DNA of 64,000 nt from Firmicutes bacterium CAG:345 (GCA_000433315.1 FR893383.1:62001-126000); one strand, 5' to 3'; shown: positions 19,325 through 29,015, counted from the stretch's first letter. Made by a program: numbers and translations. Notes: a model not told the origin generated them from the letters alone.

Positions 19325-21241
19325 TTATTTTTTTAATGCATCAACCATCAATTGATTCAAACTCTTAACAAAGTCTGTTTTATCTTTTATATCGAAACCT
19401 TGAAGGAGTAAAGCTTCGTTATATAAAACATCTGCATAAGCTTCAACATTTTTACCAGATTCACTCAAGCTTTTTATAGCTTGGAACAATTCATGGTCTG
19501 GATTGATTTCAAGAACCTTATTAGATTTTACTTTTCCAGATGTTTCAGGTTGTTTATCCATAACCTCTTCAACATTCATCGATACCTTATCTTTTGTTGA
19601 AATACAAACCGGAGAATCAACCAAACTTGATGAGAAAGTGACATCATCAACTTTATCTTTCAATGCATCCTTTAAAGAAGTTAAAAGATCTTTATTATCT
19701 TTAACAAGATTTTCTACTTTTTCTTTTTCTTCTGTTGTCAGATCACTTTTATCTTCTTCACCAATATTCTTAAATTCTTTTCCATCATAATCGTGCATCA
19801 TTAACATAGTAAATTCATCAATACTATCTTTCAAGAACAAAACTTCTATGTTATTTTTCTTATATTTTTCAATCTGTGGTAAAAGGCGAATGCTTTCCAA
19901 AGTTTTTCCACAAGCATAATAAATATATTTTTGATCCTTAGACATGCCAGAAACATAATCTTTTAAAGTGATCATTTGATCTTTACTCAAGCAATCATAA
20001 TAAAGCATATCTTGGAGTTCTTCCTTTTTAGAACCATATGATGAATAAATTCCGTATTTAAAGAAAGAGCCATATAGATTAAAGAACTTTAAATATTTTT
20101 CATTATCATGTTCTTTCAAATCCTTGAGATTTGATAATATCTTCTTTTCTATACTATCTTTAATTTTTGCTAAAGTAGCATCATCTTGAAGCATTTCACG
20201 AGATATATTTAAAGACAAATCATCACTATCAACAAGACCATGAACAAATCTTAAATAATCAGGAATTAAAGCTTTGCATTTTTCTTGAATGAAAACACCT
20301 TTAGCATATAAATCCAAACCTTTTTCATATTCAGTACTATAAACATCTTGTGGAACATGACTTGGAATATAAAGCAAAGCATTATAACAGACAAGACCAT
20401 CAACCTTAACATTAAATGCTAACAAAGGATCTTCATAATCCATAAATTTTTCTTTATAGAAAGCGTTTAATTTCTCATCAGTAACATCTTTTTTAGGTTG
20501 TTTCCATAAAGGAACCATCGAATTCAATGTCTTAGTTTCAATTATATCTTCATAAGCATTTTCAATAGGTTTACCATCGACATCCTTTTTTTGTTCGTGT
20601 CGAGTGATATTCATTTTAATTGGATAACGGATATAATCAGAATATTTTTTAACAAGTTCTTGAATTTCATAATCTTCAAGATAATAAGAATACTTTACTT
20701 CATCAGTATCATCTTTTAAATGTAAAATTATTTCAGTTCCAGCATTTTCAATAGATGGATCTTCATCTATTGAATAGCTATCTTGACCATCACTTTCAAA
20801 AACATATCCTTTATCATTTAAAGATTTTGTTCTTACAGTAATCTTATCAGCGACCATAAAAGCTGAGTAAAAACCAACACCAAACTGTCCAATAATATTG
20901 GTATCTGCTTTGTCTTTACTATCTTGAATTTTCTTTAAAAATTCCTTACTTCCAGATTTAGCAATAGTTCCTAAGTTATCGATCAAGCCTTCTTTAGACA
21001 TACCGATGCCATTATCTTTAATTGTTAAAGTTCTGGCATCTTTATCAACCGAGAGCCAAATCTCATAATCTTTAACAGGAATATCTTTCTCAGTTAAAGC
21101 CATATATTTATATTTATCAATTGCATCACTGGCATTAGAAATTAATTCACGAAGAAAAATATCTTTGTTTGAGTAAATTGAATTGATAACAAGATTTAAT
21201 AATTCTTTACTTTCAGTTTGAAATTGCTTTATTTCTTTCAT
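19325..21241 (-). CDS. htpG: Molecular chaperone HtpG (Hsp90)
   Basis: Cytosolic ATP-dependent chaperone of the Hsp90 family, 638 aa, normal length. The N-terminal GHKL ATPase shows ELISNASDAIDK (catalytic Glu and Asn), DNGIGM, LGTIAKSGS and the GQFGVGFYSAFMVAD lid. The middle domain has NISREMLQ. The C-terminal dimerisation domain is complete. GAGGG lies ahead of the ATG. Transcribed alone on the minus strand; no CIRCE-type inverted repeat was seen upstream. Confidence 0.97.
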   Translation of the reverse strand: MKEIKQFQTESKELLNLVINSIYSNKDIFLRELISNASDAIDKYKYMALTEKDIPVKDYEIWLSVDKDARTLTIKDNGIGMSKEGLIDNLGTIAKSGSKEFLKKIQDSKDKADTNIIGQFGVGFYSAFMVADKITVRTKSLNDKGYVFESDGQDSYSIDEDPSIENAGTEIILHLKDDTDEVKYSYYLEDYEIQELVKKYSDYIRYPIKMNITRHEQKKDVDGKPIENAYEDIIETKTLNSMVPLWKQPKKDVTDEKLNAFYKEKFMDYEDPLLAFNVKVDGLVCYNALLYIPSHVPQDVYSTEYEKGLDLYAKGVFIQEKCKALIPDYLRFVHGLVDSDDLSLNISREMLQDDATLAKIKDSIEKKILSNLKDLKEHDNEKYLKFFNLYGSFFKYGIYSSYGSKKEELQDMLYYDCLSKDQMITLKDYVSGMSKDQKYIYYACGKTLESIRLLPQIEKYKKNNIEVLFLKDSIDEFTMLMMHDYDGKEFKNIGEEDKSDLTTEEKEKVENLVKDNKDLLTSLKDALKDKVDDVTFSSSLVDSPVCISTKDKVSMNVEEVMDKQPETSGKVKSNKVLEINPDHELFQAIKSLSESGKNVEAYADVLYNEALLLQGFDIKDKTDFVKSLNQLMVDALKK

Positions 21242-21356
21242 AACAAACCCTCACTTTCACTAAAAATTATAATTCCTTTTTTAGCATTTACAACAAAAGA
21301 TTGCTAATTAATTTTGACATAAGTAGAAATGTGTAAAGAGAATTTTTTCTAATATT

Positions 21357-21402
21357 AAAAAAGAGATAAGTATATTTATAATCTCATATATTTATCTCTT
21401 TT
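21357..21402 (-). terminator. Intrinsic terminator of the subtilase gene
   Basis: AAAAGAGATAA (21359-21369) pairs with TTATCTCTTTT (21392-21402). On the minus strand it is followed by T residues, 35 bp beyond the subtilase stop codon. Confidence 0.75.
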
Positions 21403-21436
21403 ATTCATTTAAATTTTTATTGCGTTTTATATATCG

Positions 21437-23083
21437 TTATTCATTATATAAAGTATAAGAAATAGCTATTTTCTCACCTTCAACTACCTTATTGCCTTTT
21501 TGAACAACTTTTATACCATAAAATCCATCTTTAGGTGCTTTTATAGTAAGAAATTCAATGCAATCACTTGAAGTTGTCTGACTAGCAACAATATTTCCAT
21601 TAGTATCTATAATATGAACATCATAATTAGAAAAAGTTGTCTCACTTTCTTTTCCAGTCGCCTTAGCTAGCCAAGAAACAGCGACTCTAATAACCCGATC
21701 CTTAGAACAGAGCAAAATATCTTTATATGTTTTTGTTTTTGTACTATCATCAATTGTTATAAGATAATTTTGAACGTCAAAATCTAAAATATTTTTAAAG
21801 TTTAAAGCTCCAGCACCAATATAATTATTTAAATCCGTTCCCATATTGTTTCCTACTGGTCTTTTGGCATTTCCAGCAACAGCAGCTATCGCCCTTTGTG
21901 GATTTATTTTATATAATTCATCTTTTTGCATCAATAAAGCAATACAACCTGTCGTTATTGCCGCTGATAAACTAGTACCTGATGATTTATCATAAAAATA
22001 CGGAATGCCTATTTCATAACCAGGAGCAACTATTGTTGGTTTTCGCGGTCCGCTATTTACATTAAATCCTGAAAAACTTGTTGCATATATATCTTGAGAT
22101 GTACAAGCACCAACAGTAATAACGTTATATCCAAGTCCAGGATTTGTAACATTTTGCGGCTCATTTCCAGATGCAGCAACAATAGTAACTTTATAAGTTG
22201 AAACAATGTAATCCATATAAGCAGAACTCGAATTGTAATTGCCACTAGGATTGCCTTCACCATAACTCATATTTATAACATTGACATTTCTATTTAATAA
22301 CCAATCGATTTCACTAACTGGATTACCAAATAATTCAACACTTAAAATCTTACATTTAGGAGCAATACTATTATTTCCAGCGATAATACCTGCCATTTTA
22401 GTTGCATGTTCTGTAACAGTTTCAATATAATACCATTCATCTCTAACTTCTACATCAGAGTATTTCAAATTTACATGTGTTTTATCAGCAATGCCCGTCT
22501 CAAGAACACCAACTACAACACCTTCTCCATCCAAATCATTATACTTAGAATTAAAGTAATTTTTTGTAACTCCTGCAAAATTTTTAGCATTAATTAAATT
22601 AGGTTCATTTTCAATTTCTTTATTTATATATATTGCTTCAACAAATTCTTTATCAGCAATATTATTTAAGACATCAAATTGATTATCTGCAATATTAGAA
22701 AAAGTTGTATCAACACTGATATATGGTGAATATTCTGAAACATAAACATTATCAAAATTAGACAAATCTAATTTCTTTGCGAGTTCTTTATTTTTGGCAG
22801 AATGATAACTCTTGCCTTCTTTAAATAATTTTTCGCGTATTAAATTAACATTGTCACTTTCAATTGTCGTTTCTTTAAATTCATCATAATCCAATTTGAT
22901 AAGAACCGATAAATTCTGTGGTTCTTCAGTATTCTCATCATTTTCTAAACTCAAGCTTTCATAGCTATCATTTTCAAAAACAATTTTTGGTGAGAGCTTA
23001 ATTTGCCCTTTGGAAATTGAACTAGAAGTAAAAAACGGAATAATAAGCGATGGCATTAATAAAAACAAGCCTTTTTTAAACAT
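21437..23083 (-). CDS. Secreted subtilisin-like serine protease (S8) with Asp-to-Glu change
   Basis: 548 aa with an N-terminal signal peptide (MFKKGLFLLMPSLIIPF) and no lipobox, so probably secreted or membrane-held by the signal. Residues ~30-175 form a propeptide-like region. The S8 domain follows: VVVGVLETGI carries Glu195 where subtilases have the catalytic Asp. His226 (TEHATKMAG), the oxyanion Asn307 (AASGNE) and Ser371 (SGTSLSAA) are all kept. The C-terminal ~100 residues look like a beta-rich domain (VRVAVSWLAK...). AGGAGG precedes the ATG. It lies 62 bp downstream of the putative anti-sigma gene on the same strand, so it could be regulated by, or act on, that pair. Family assignment is firm; activity with Glu is uncertain. 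Confidence 0.85.
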   Translation of the reverse strand: MFKKGLFLLMPSLIIPFFTSSSISKGQIKLSPKIVFENDSYESLSLENDENTEEPQNLSVLIKLDYDEFKETTIESDNVNLIREKLFKEGKSYHSAKNKELAKKLDLSNFDNVYVSEYSPYISVDTTFSNIADNQFDVLNNIADKEFVEAIYINKEIENEPNLINAKNFAGVTKNYFNSKYNDLDGEGVVVGVLETGIADKTHVNLKYSDVEVRDEWYYIETVTEHATKMAGIIAGNNSIAPKCKILSVELFGNPVSEIDWLLNRNVNVINMSYGEGNPSGNYNSSSAYMDYIVSTYKVTIVAASGNEPQNVTNPGLGYNVITVGACTSQDIYATSFSGFNVNSGPRKPTIVAPGYEIGIPYFYDKSSGTSLSAAITTGCIALLMQKDELYKINPQRAIAAVAGNAKRPVGNNMGTDLNNYIGAGALNFKNILDFDVQNYLITIDDSTKTKTYKDILLCSKDRVIRVAVSWLAKATGKESETTFSNYDVHIIDTNGNIVASQTTSSDCIEFLTIKAPKDGFYGIKVVQKGNKVVEGEKIAISYTLYNE

Positions 23084-23145
23084 ATATAAATCCTCCTGCG
23101 TTCAATTTATCTAATATATTTGTAGAAATTTGTTAAATTTTGCAA

Positions 23146-23787
23146 TTATACAATTTTAAAACAAATAAAATAGTTTTCTGATTTTTCACAATTTAACTTA
23201 TATTCAATATTAACTTTTAAAAAACTAGCCATAGTAAAATTTTCATCATCGATAATCCCCATGTCATGATTATCGACAAATATATTTGAATTTTTTATTA
23301 AAGCAACAAAGCTTTCTTCATTTTCATTTTCAAAAGTCAAAGTCATATCATATTCTGCATTAAGAATATAGCAAATTTGATAAAAATAAATTATTTGTAT
23401 TTCATTTTCATCATCTTCATAACTTCCTCGATATATATTAAAAATAAACTTACCTTTAATATAATAAGAAACAAGAGGATAATATTCTCCTAAGCAATAT
23501 TCACTCATATATTCTTGAGCACGACCATAAAAATATTCGCGTTCGACATTATAAAGTTGATCTTTAGCATTCTCAGCAACAAAATACGTTCCTACTCCTG
23601 TCCCAGTCATAGCAAAAAGCAAAATAAAAACAGAAGCAGTTATAAACTTAAACTTATTAAAAGAAATCACATTTCTATCTTTAAAAGTAAAATTCATCTG
23701 TGATTTAATATCATCTAATTCTGAAGACATATCATATTTTGCTCTTATGTCTTCTTTAAGCAACTTTAGAACATTCCTTTTTCTCAC
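23146..23787 (-). CDS. Single-pass membrane protein, putative anti-sigma factor
   Basis: 213 aa, not recognised by sequence. It has a basic N-terminal cytoplasmic segment (~45 aa), one transmembrane helix (FITASVFILLFAMTGTGVGTYF, ~48-69) and an acidic, Tyr-rich extracytoplasmic domain. The gene overlaps the end of the upstream ECF sigma gene by 32 bp, the usual arrangement for a co-translated membrane anti-sigma factor. No zinc-type HXXXCXXC motif is present. The anti-sigma role rests on context and topology only. Confidence 0.6.
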   Translation of the reverse strand: MRKRNVLKLLKEDIRAKYDMSSELDDIKSQMNFTFKDRNVISFNKFKFITASVFILLFAMTGTGVGTYFVAENAKDQLYNVEREYFYGRAQEYMSEYCLGEYYPLVSYYIKGKFIFNIYRGSYEDDENEIQIIYFYQICYILNAEYDMTLTFENENEESFVALIKNSNIFVDNHDMGIIDDENFTMASFLKVNIEYKLNCEKSENYFICFKIV

Positions 23788-24304
23788 TTTCAGTATTCTC
23801 CTTAATTACATAATAATCCTTTATTTTTAAAATTGCAATTTTATATTCCCTTTTTATAGTACTTAATGATTTAGATAATATTTTTGCAATTTCTTTAAAA
23901 TGATATCCAGCGTAATGTTTTAATAAAACTATTTGGTATTGATCATCTGTCAATATCGATTCTAGTTCATCATTTATTAATAATTGTTCTTTTTTAGAAT
24001 TAGTAACAACATTTTGATTTTCACAATAGCTATACTCAGCTGAATATCTTCTTTTCTTTTTTCTTTGAAAATCTATAGCCATATTTTTAGCAACTATAAA
24101 AAGCCATACTTCAAACCGGCCTTTTTTAGAATCATATTTTTGAATTTTAGTAGGTAAACTTAAAAACAAATCAGCAGTAATTTCTTTAGCATCTTCGATA
24201 TTTTTGACATACGTATTTATATAATTACAAATAATAGGCGCAAATTCGTTATAAAAATCTGTGAAAGCTTCTTCATCTGCAACAATATACTCGTATTTTT
24301 TCAC
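23756..24304 (-). CDS. ECF-type RNA polymerase sigma factor
   Basis: 182 aa. Sigma region 2 is visible as DFYNEFAPIICNYINTYVKNIEDAKEI then RFEVWLFIVAKNMAIDF (~10-80). Region 4 is visible as LTDDQYQIVLLKHYAGYHFKEIA then SLSTIKREYKIAI (~120-165). It lacks regions 1 and 3, as in ECF sigmas, and would direct polymerase to a stress regulon. The start is GTG at 24304 with a weak AGGT upstream. It is followed by an overlapping membrane gene and then a subtilase, suggesting a sigma/anti-sigma/protease unit. Confidence 0.87.
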   Translation of the reverse strand: MKKYEYIVADEEAFTDFYNEFAPIICNYINTYVKNIEDAKEITADLFLSLPTKIQKYDSKKGRFEVWLFIVAKNMAIDFQRKKKRRYSAEYSYCENQNVVTNSKKEQLLINDELESILTDDQYQIVLLKHYAGYHFKEIAKILSKSLSTIKREYKIAILKIKDYYVIKENTESEKKECSKVA

Positions 24305-24416
24305 TTCATTTTACCTATCTAGTGTAAACTTTTATCTTTCGGATTAAGTCTAGCACTTGTTTTTGCTTTTAATCAATATTTTTACTAAAACCTAATTTAA
24401 ATCTATTAGTAAAAAA

Positions 24417-24443
24417 ATAAAAAAGAGGATATCTTGGATACCC
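24417..24443 (-). terminator. Terminator of tRNA-Lys
   Basis: On the minus strand GGGTATC (24443-24437) pairs with GATATCC (24433-24427; one G-U pair) around a three-base loop, then a T-run follows. It is ~16 bp downstream of the tRNA. Confidence 0.65.
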
Positions 24444-24458
24444 CCATAAAATACGTCA

Positions 24459-24534
<76 letters not shown>

Positions 24535-24549
24535 AAATCGTACTTCAAT

Positions 24550-24578
24550 AATTTACCACGGCATTAATCAAATTTCAA
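24550..24578 (-). promoter_or_regulatory. Promoter of tRNA-Lys
   Basis: Minus strand: TTGAAA (24578-24573), 17-bp spacer, TAAATT (24555-24550) with an upstream TGG giving an extended -10. Transcription would start ~10 bp before the tRNA. Confidence 0.6.
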
Positions 24579-24622
24579 TAATATTTTTAAAAAAGGCAAG
24601 AATATATGAATAATTAAAGCTT

Positions 24623-26224
24623 TTAAATAGTTTTTAAATCTCCCCAAAGGAAATCTGCCAAGCCATCAATATCTATAAATGGATTTCTATTATGTTGATA
24701 TTTTTCAAAAATAACTTGATTTCGATTTATTTCTTTTTCACTAACTGGATCTAAAGAATTCCAAGTTAAAAGTAAGTTAATACTATATGTTGTTAAACCT
24801 GGATAAGAATTATTTGTAAAATGAATTTTTCCATCTCCACTAGTTTTATTCAAATCTGAATAGCGAGTGACAAAATAGAAATATGATCTAGCAAAATCAC
24901 CTTTATATTCATCGATTGGCTCAAATACAGTACCAGTATATCCATATTTTTCTACACCATTTCCCAATTTAGAGCCATTATTAGATGTATATTTTGCGTT
25001 AGCCACTTCGCCATAAGCATAATTGCTTCTTCTTCCGTTTACATATCCATCAGTTGGATAAAGATGAAATAAATCAGAATAAGCTGGCTTTGCTTCTTGA
25101 AACCAACTTTTTGGAACCGAATGTTCCCTATTATAACAGTCGCCTTCTTTTCCATAATTTCCGCAAACTTTAGATGTATTCCAATTATAATTAGAATACA
25201 TATCCCAAATTGTTCTATCATCTTTAGTGTCAGTTTCTTTAAATGCACTTTTTAATCCATCATATGAAATGCTATTAAAATTACTAGAAATCAATTTAGA
25301 AAGAGAAGCCTTAACATTAGAAGGAGTAGTATTAAAATTGATTGAACTATAATAATTTCCAGCTTTATTTGAAATATTTAATCCTCCACTTATACCAGAA
25401 GAACTAGAGCTAGAAGAACTTATAGAAGATGAAATATTTGATGTTGAAGAAGAACTACTACTTGAACTAGAAGAGGAGGAAGAAGATGATGATGGCTTAG
25501 ATTCACTTTCACCAATAAAAGTAATTTCTACGCCGGAAATTCGACGATGGCCAGAACTTCCACCAACTTCAAAAGTGACTTCATTATCATTTCCATTCCA
25601 TTTACCGTCATAAGAAATATCATTGTTTTTATCACCACTTCCAAAATTTAAAGAAATTTTGGAAAAGTATAAATTTTTCTTAGCTTTAAAAGTAAATTTT
25701 CCTCTAGGGTAAACACGAATTGAAGATCCATTATTATAGAATTTAGATGGATTATTTGCTGAAGAATTATCAAATTCAATTTTAAAATTATCTTGATCAA
25801 TTACAGATAATTCTTCAGAATCAATAAGTCCAATACTAGAAAAATCAACTACATCAATAAATGTTTTTACACTAGAAATTGAAGAACTAATGCTAGATGA
25901 AGTCGAAGAAGATGAAGAACTGCTAGAAGATGTTATATTAGATGAAGTTGAATTGCTACTGCTACTTATCATTGAAGAAGAAATTGAACTGCTACTAACC
26001 GATGAACATATATTCGAACTAGAAGAGGAAATAGAACTACTGGAAGATATTAAACTAAAACTACTGCTAGTTAATGATGAAATAACACTGCTAGTTGAAT
26101 TATTAGTCGATGAATTAGAAGAATTAAAACTATTAGAACTGGAAGAGGATAAATTAGAATTGACACAACTAGTTAATACAATGATCAATGGAAGAAAAAT
26201 AATTCGACCTATTTTTTTATTCAT
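24623..26224 (-). CDS. Secreted endonuclease I-family nuclease lipoprotein
   Basis: Extracellular nuclease anchored as a lipoprotein. The signal peptide ends in IIVLTS-C (Cys ~19). A very long Ser-rich linker follows (~20-125), then a beta-type domain (~126-245, ending in HRRISGVEITFIG), a second poly-Ser linker (~250-285), and a C-terminal endonuclease I domain (PF04231, as in EndA/Bsn). The catalytic region is clear: NREHSVPKSWF with the active-site His, then HLYPTDGYVNGRRSNYAYG. Start chosen at ATG 26224 with AGGAGG upstream; a longer frame from 26245 has no ribosome site. It probably scavenges extracellular nucleic acid for nutrients. The two-linker layout separates the nuclease well away from the membrane. 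Confidence 0.88.
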   Translation of the reverse strand: MNKKIGRIIFLPLIIVLTSCVNSNLSSSSSNSFNSSNSSTNNSTSSVISSLTSSSFSLISSSSSISSSSSNICSSVSSSSISSSMISSSSNSTSSNITSSSSSSSSSTSSSISSSISSVKTFIDVVDFSSIGLIDSEELSVIDQDNFKIEFDNSSANNPSKFYNNGSSIRVYPRGKFTFKAKKNLYFSKISLNFGSGDKNNDISYDGKWNGNDNEVTFEVGGSSGHRRISGVEITFIGESESKPSSSSSSSSSSSSSSSSTSNISSSISSSSSSSSGISGGLNISNKAGNYYSSINFNTTPSNVKASLSKLISSNFNSISYDGLKSAFKETDTKDDRTIWDMYSNYNWNTSKVCGNYGKEGDCYNREHSVPKSWFQEAKPAYSDLFHLYPTDGYVNGRRSNYAYGEVANAKYTSNNGSKLGNGVEKYGYTGTVFEPIDEYKGDFARSYFYFVTRYSDLNKTSGDGKIHFTNNSYPGLTTYSINLLLTWNSLDPVSEKEINRNQVIFEKYQHNRNPFIDIDGLADFLWGDLKTI

Positions 26225-26673
26225 ACAAATCCTCCTAATTATCATTTAAATAAAAAACATCTTTTTCATTATACATATATATATAAATAAATTCCAGGTC
26301 TTATTATTTTTAAATTAGACAGTTAAAAATTAGCAATTAAAAAAGAAACACTTTAATTGTTATAAAAAAGAATGTTTCTAACATAAGAATAAGTAATTGA
26401 GCTGTTTAAACATTAATTATAAATTTGAAAATAGCCTTGGAAAAAAAGTAATTCAATTTTTTATTTAATTTTCCACCTGATAAAGGTATAATAATATTGT
26501 ATCTAACTATAGATATATTGGCTTGGTAGTGTACTTTTGTACAATATTTATATAGCATTCTCATTATTTATTAGCATTTTTGATAGTGCTAATGTTTTTG
26601 TTAAAATAGAATAATTGCAAGACTATATTATTTATTAAAAGCCAATGCAATTTTTTGCTAGAAAGGATAAACA
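26225..26673 (+). other. 449-bp intergenic region with -10 box and structured rny leader
   Basis: There is no gene in this stretch. A TATAAT at 26487-26492 (weak -35) points at rny. Downstream, the leader can form TGTAC/GTACA (26530-26543) and ATTAGCA/TGCTAAT followed by GTTTTTG (about 26570-26598, terminator-like). A long-range pairing of ATTGGCTT (26518-26525) with AAGCCAAT (26639-26646) would close the whole leader. This suggests a regulated 5' UTR, but the pairing was found by eye and no known riboswitch was recognised. Confidence 0.4.
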
Positions 26674-28236
26674 ATGGAGTTAGGAACTGCAATTGCATTG
26701 ATTATTGTTGCTCTATTTCTTGGTGCTGTCATAGGAGTAGCTGTACTTTTTTTCGTACCATTTTTCAAAAATAAAAAAGCTCAAAACAATGCTGATAAAA
26801 TTATTCGAGATGCCGAAATTAAAGCTGAACATATTCAAAAGAACGCAAAGATCGATGCAAAATCAACAATCAACGATATGAAGATTGCTGCTGAAAATGA
26901 AATTCGTGAAAGAAAAGCAATTGTCGCTGATTCTGAAAAAAAATTAAATACTCGTGAAGCATCTATCGATCGTCGCGATCAAGCTTTGCATCAAAAAGAA
27001 AATTCTCTTGATCAAAAGAAAGAAGAATATGAAAACAAAATTGAAGGATTAAAAAAGAAAGAAGAAGATTTACAAGTTAAAATCGATCAAATTCTTCAAG
27101 AACTTCAAAATGTATCCAATATGTCTGTTTCTGAAGCTAGAGACGAAATCATGAAAAGAGTCGAAGAAAAAATGACAAAAGAAATCGCTCTTTATATGAA
27201 AAACAAAGAAGAACAAGCAGAAGAAGAAGCTGAAACAAAAGCAAGAGATATATTAGCATTAGCTATGTCAAAATATTCTCAAGAAGTTACTTGTGAAAGA
27301 ACAGTTTCTGTTGTTTCTTTACCATCAGATGAAATGAAAGGTAGAATAATCGGACGTGAAGGTCGTAATATTAAATCCCTCGAATCACTCCTCGGCGTTG
27401 ATATTATAATCGATGATACTCCTGAAGTATTAACCATTTCATGTTTTGATCCAATAAGACGTGAAACTGCTAGAATGACCCTTGATGCTTTAATTAAAGA
27501 TGGAAGAATTCAACCAGGAAGAATTGAAGAACTCTATGCTAAATGTAAAGCTGAAATGGATAGTATCATTAAAAAAGCTGGTGAAGATGCTGTAAATAGA
27601 TTAGGATTGCCTAGAATTCATCGTGAATTAATCCAATATATTGGGCGCTTAAAATTCCGTACTTCCTATGGTCAAAATGTTCTAGAACATTCTATACAAG
27701 TCGCTTATTTATGCGGAATTATGGCTGCAGAATTAGGTCTTGATCAAAACATGGCAAAACGTGCTGGATTGCTTCATGATATAGGTAAAGCAGCTGATTT
27801 CGAGTTAGAAGGTTCACATGTTGAAGTTGGTGCTAGATTAGCCAAAAAATATGGTGAGCCAGATGTTGTTATCAATGCCATTGAATCTCATCATGGCGAC
27901 AAACCTGCTAAATATGTAATTTCTACACTAGTTGTAGCAGCTGATACCTTATCAGCCGCAAGACCAGGTGCTAGAAGCGAAACCCTCGAAAATTATATTA
28001 AGAGAATTGAAGATCTTGAAACAATATGTAAAGGTTTCGATGGCGTTTCAAACTGCTTCGCTATGCAAAGTGGACGTGAAGTAAGAGTAGCTGTCATACC
28101 TGAAAAAATTGATGACGCCGCTTCTTACAAATTAGCTCGCGATATAAGAGATAAGATTCAAAATGAAATGACATATCCTGGTCAAGTTAAAGTATCTGTT
28201 ATTCGCGAACTTAGAGCTGTAGAAATAGCTAAATGA
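26674..28236 (+). CDS. rny: Ribonuclease Y
   Basis: Membrane-anchored endoribonuclease that starts mRNA decay in Firmicutes; 520 aa, normal length. The N-terminal transmembrane helix (~4-30) is followed by a long charged coiled coil (~35-205), a KH RNA-binding domain (IIGREGRNIKSLESLLGVDIIIDDTP, ~220-260) and the HD domain (LEHSIQVAYL, then LLHDIGKA with the metal-binding HD pair, ~335-430). GAAAGG precedes the ATG. It overlaps ymdB by 4 bp (ATGA), so the two are translationally coupled, as is common in this phylum. Confidence 0.97.
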   Translation: MELGTAIALIIVALFLGAVIGVAVLFFVPFFKNKKAQNNADKIIRDAEIKAEHIQKNAKIDAKSTINDMKIAAENEIRERKAIVADSEKKLNTREASIDRRDQALHQKENSLDQKKEEYENKIEGLKKKEEDLQVKIDQILQELQNVSNMSVSEARDEIMKRVEEKMTKEIALYMKNKEEQAEEEAETKARDILALAMSKYSQEVTCERTVSVVSLPSDEMKGRIIGREGRNIKSLESLLGVDIIIDDTPEVLTISCFDPIRRETARMTLDALIKDGRIQPGRIEELYAKCKAEMDSIIKKAGEDAVNRLGLPRIHRELIQYIGRLKFRTSYGQNVLEHSIQVAYLCGIMAAELGLDQNMAKRAGLLHDIGKAADFELEGSHVEVGARLAKKYGEPDVVINAIESHHGDKPAKYVISTLVVAADTLSAARPGARSETLENYIKRIEDLETICKGFDGVSNCFAMQSGREVRVAVIPEKIDDAASYKLARDIRDKIQNEMTYPGQVKVSVIRELRAVEIAK

Positions 28237-29012
28237 TATCCTTGCTTTTTCTAGGAGATATATGCTCCGTTTTAGGAAGAAAGATAGTTGAGAATAAACT
28301 TCCAGAATTAATTTCTAAATATAAGGCTGATTTTGTCATCGCCAATGGAGAAAATGCTACTCATGGTCGCGGTCTTTCCTTCAAGCACTATACCGAATTA
28401 TTAAATTCAGGAATTAATTGTATAACAATGGGAAACCATTACTATGGTGTTGAAGATATTCTTAAAAGAAATGAATTATATACCAATATGGTAAGACCTT
28501 TGAATCTTCCAGATAAAGTTCCAGGAATGGGTTCAAAAGTATTCTTTGTTAAAGGAATAGAGATACGAGTAACTAATCTTCTTGGTGTGACTGGAATTTC
28601 TGGTTTAATGCAAAACAATCCATTTGAAGCAATTGATAAAATAATTGAAAAATCTCATTCCCAAATTCATTTTATTGATTTTCATGCTGAAGCTACTGGA
28701 GAAAAAGCAGCCTTAGCTCGCTATGTTGATGGAAGAGTAACATGTGTTGTAGGAACACATACCCACGTTCAAACAAATGATTCGCGAATACTACCAAAAG
28801 GTACTGCGTTTTTGACCGATGTTGGTGCATGCTGTGCCTATGAAAGTATTCTTGGGATGGATGCAAAAAATGTTATTTATCGAAACTCAACTGGTATGCC
28901 AGCAAGATTTGAAGTTCCAACAACTGGAAAAGCTCAGTTAAACGCTTGTCATATTGTCATCAATGATAATTTCAAAGCTGAGCTAATTGAAACAATATCT
29001 ATAATTGAATAA
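28233..29012 (+). CDS. ymdB: YmdB-family metallophosphoesterase
   Basis: Binuclear-metal phosphodiesterase of the TIGR00282/YmdB family (259 aa). In B. subtilis YmdB hydrolyses cyclic nucleotides and influences RNase Y and motility/biofilm choice. Metal ligands are visible in order: FLGDI near the start, NGEN, MGNH, DFHAEATGEK and GTHTHVQTND. The start codon overlaps the rny stop (ATGA), and the pair ends at a strong terminator. The name is by family and context; the physiological substrate here is unknown. Confidence 0.93.
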   Translation: MISLLFLGDICSVLGRKIVENKLPELISKYKADFVIANGENATHGRGLSFKHYTELLNSGINCITMGNHYYGVEDILKRNELYTNMVRPLNLPDKVPGMGSKVFFVKGIEIRVTNLLGVTGISGLMQNNPFEAIDKIIEKSHSQIHFIDFHAEATGEKAALARYVDGRVTCVVGTHTHVQTNDSRILPKGTAFLTDVGACCAYESILGMDAKNVIYRNSTGMPARFEVPTTGKAQLNACHIVINDNFKAELIETISIIE

Positions 29013-29015
29013 CCA

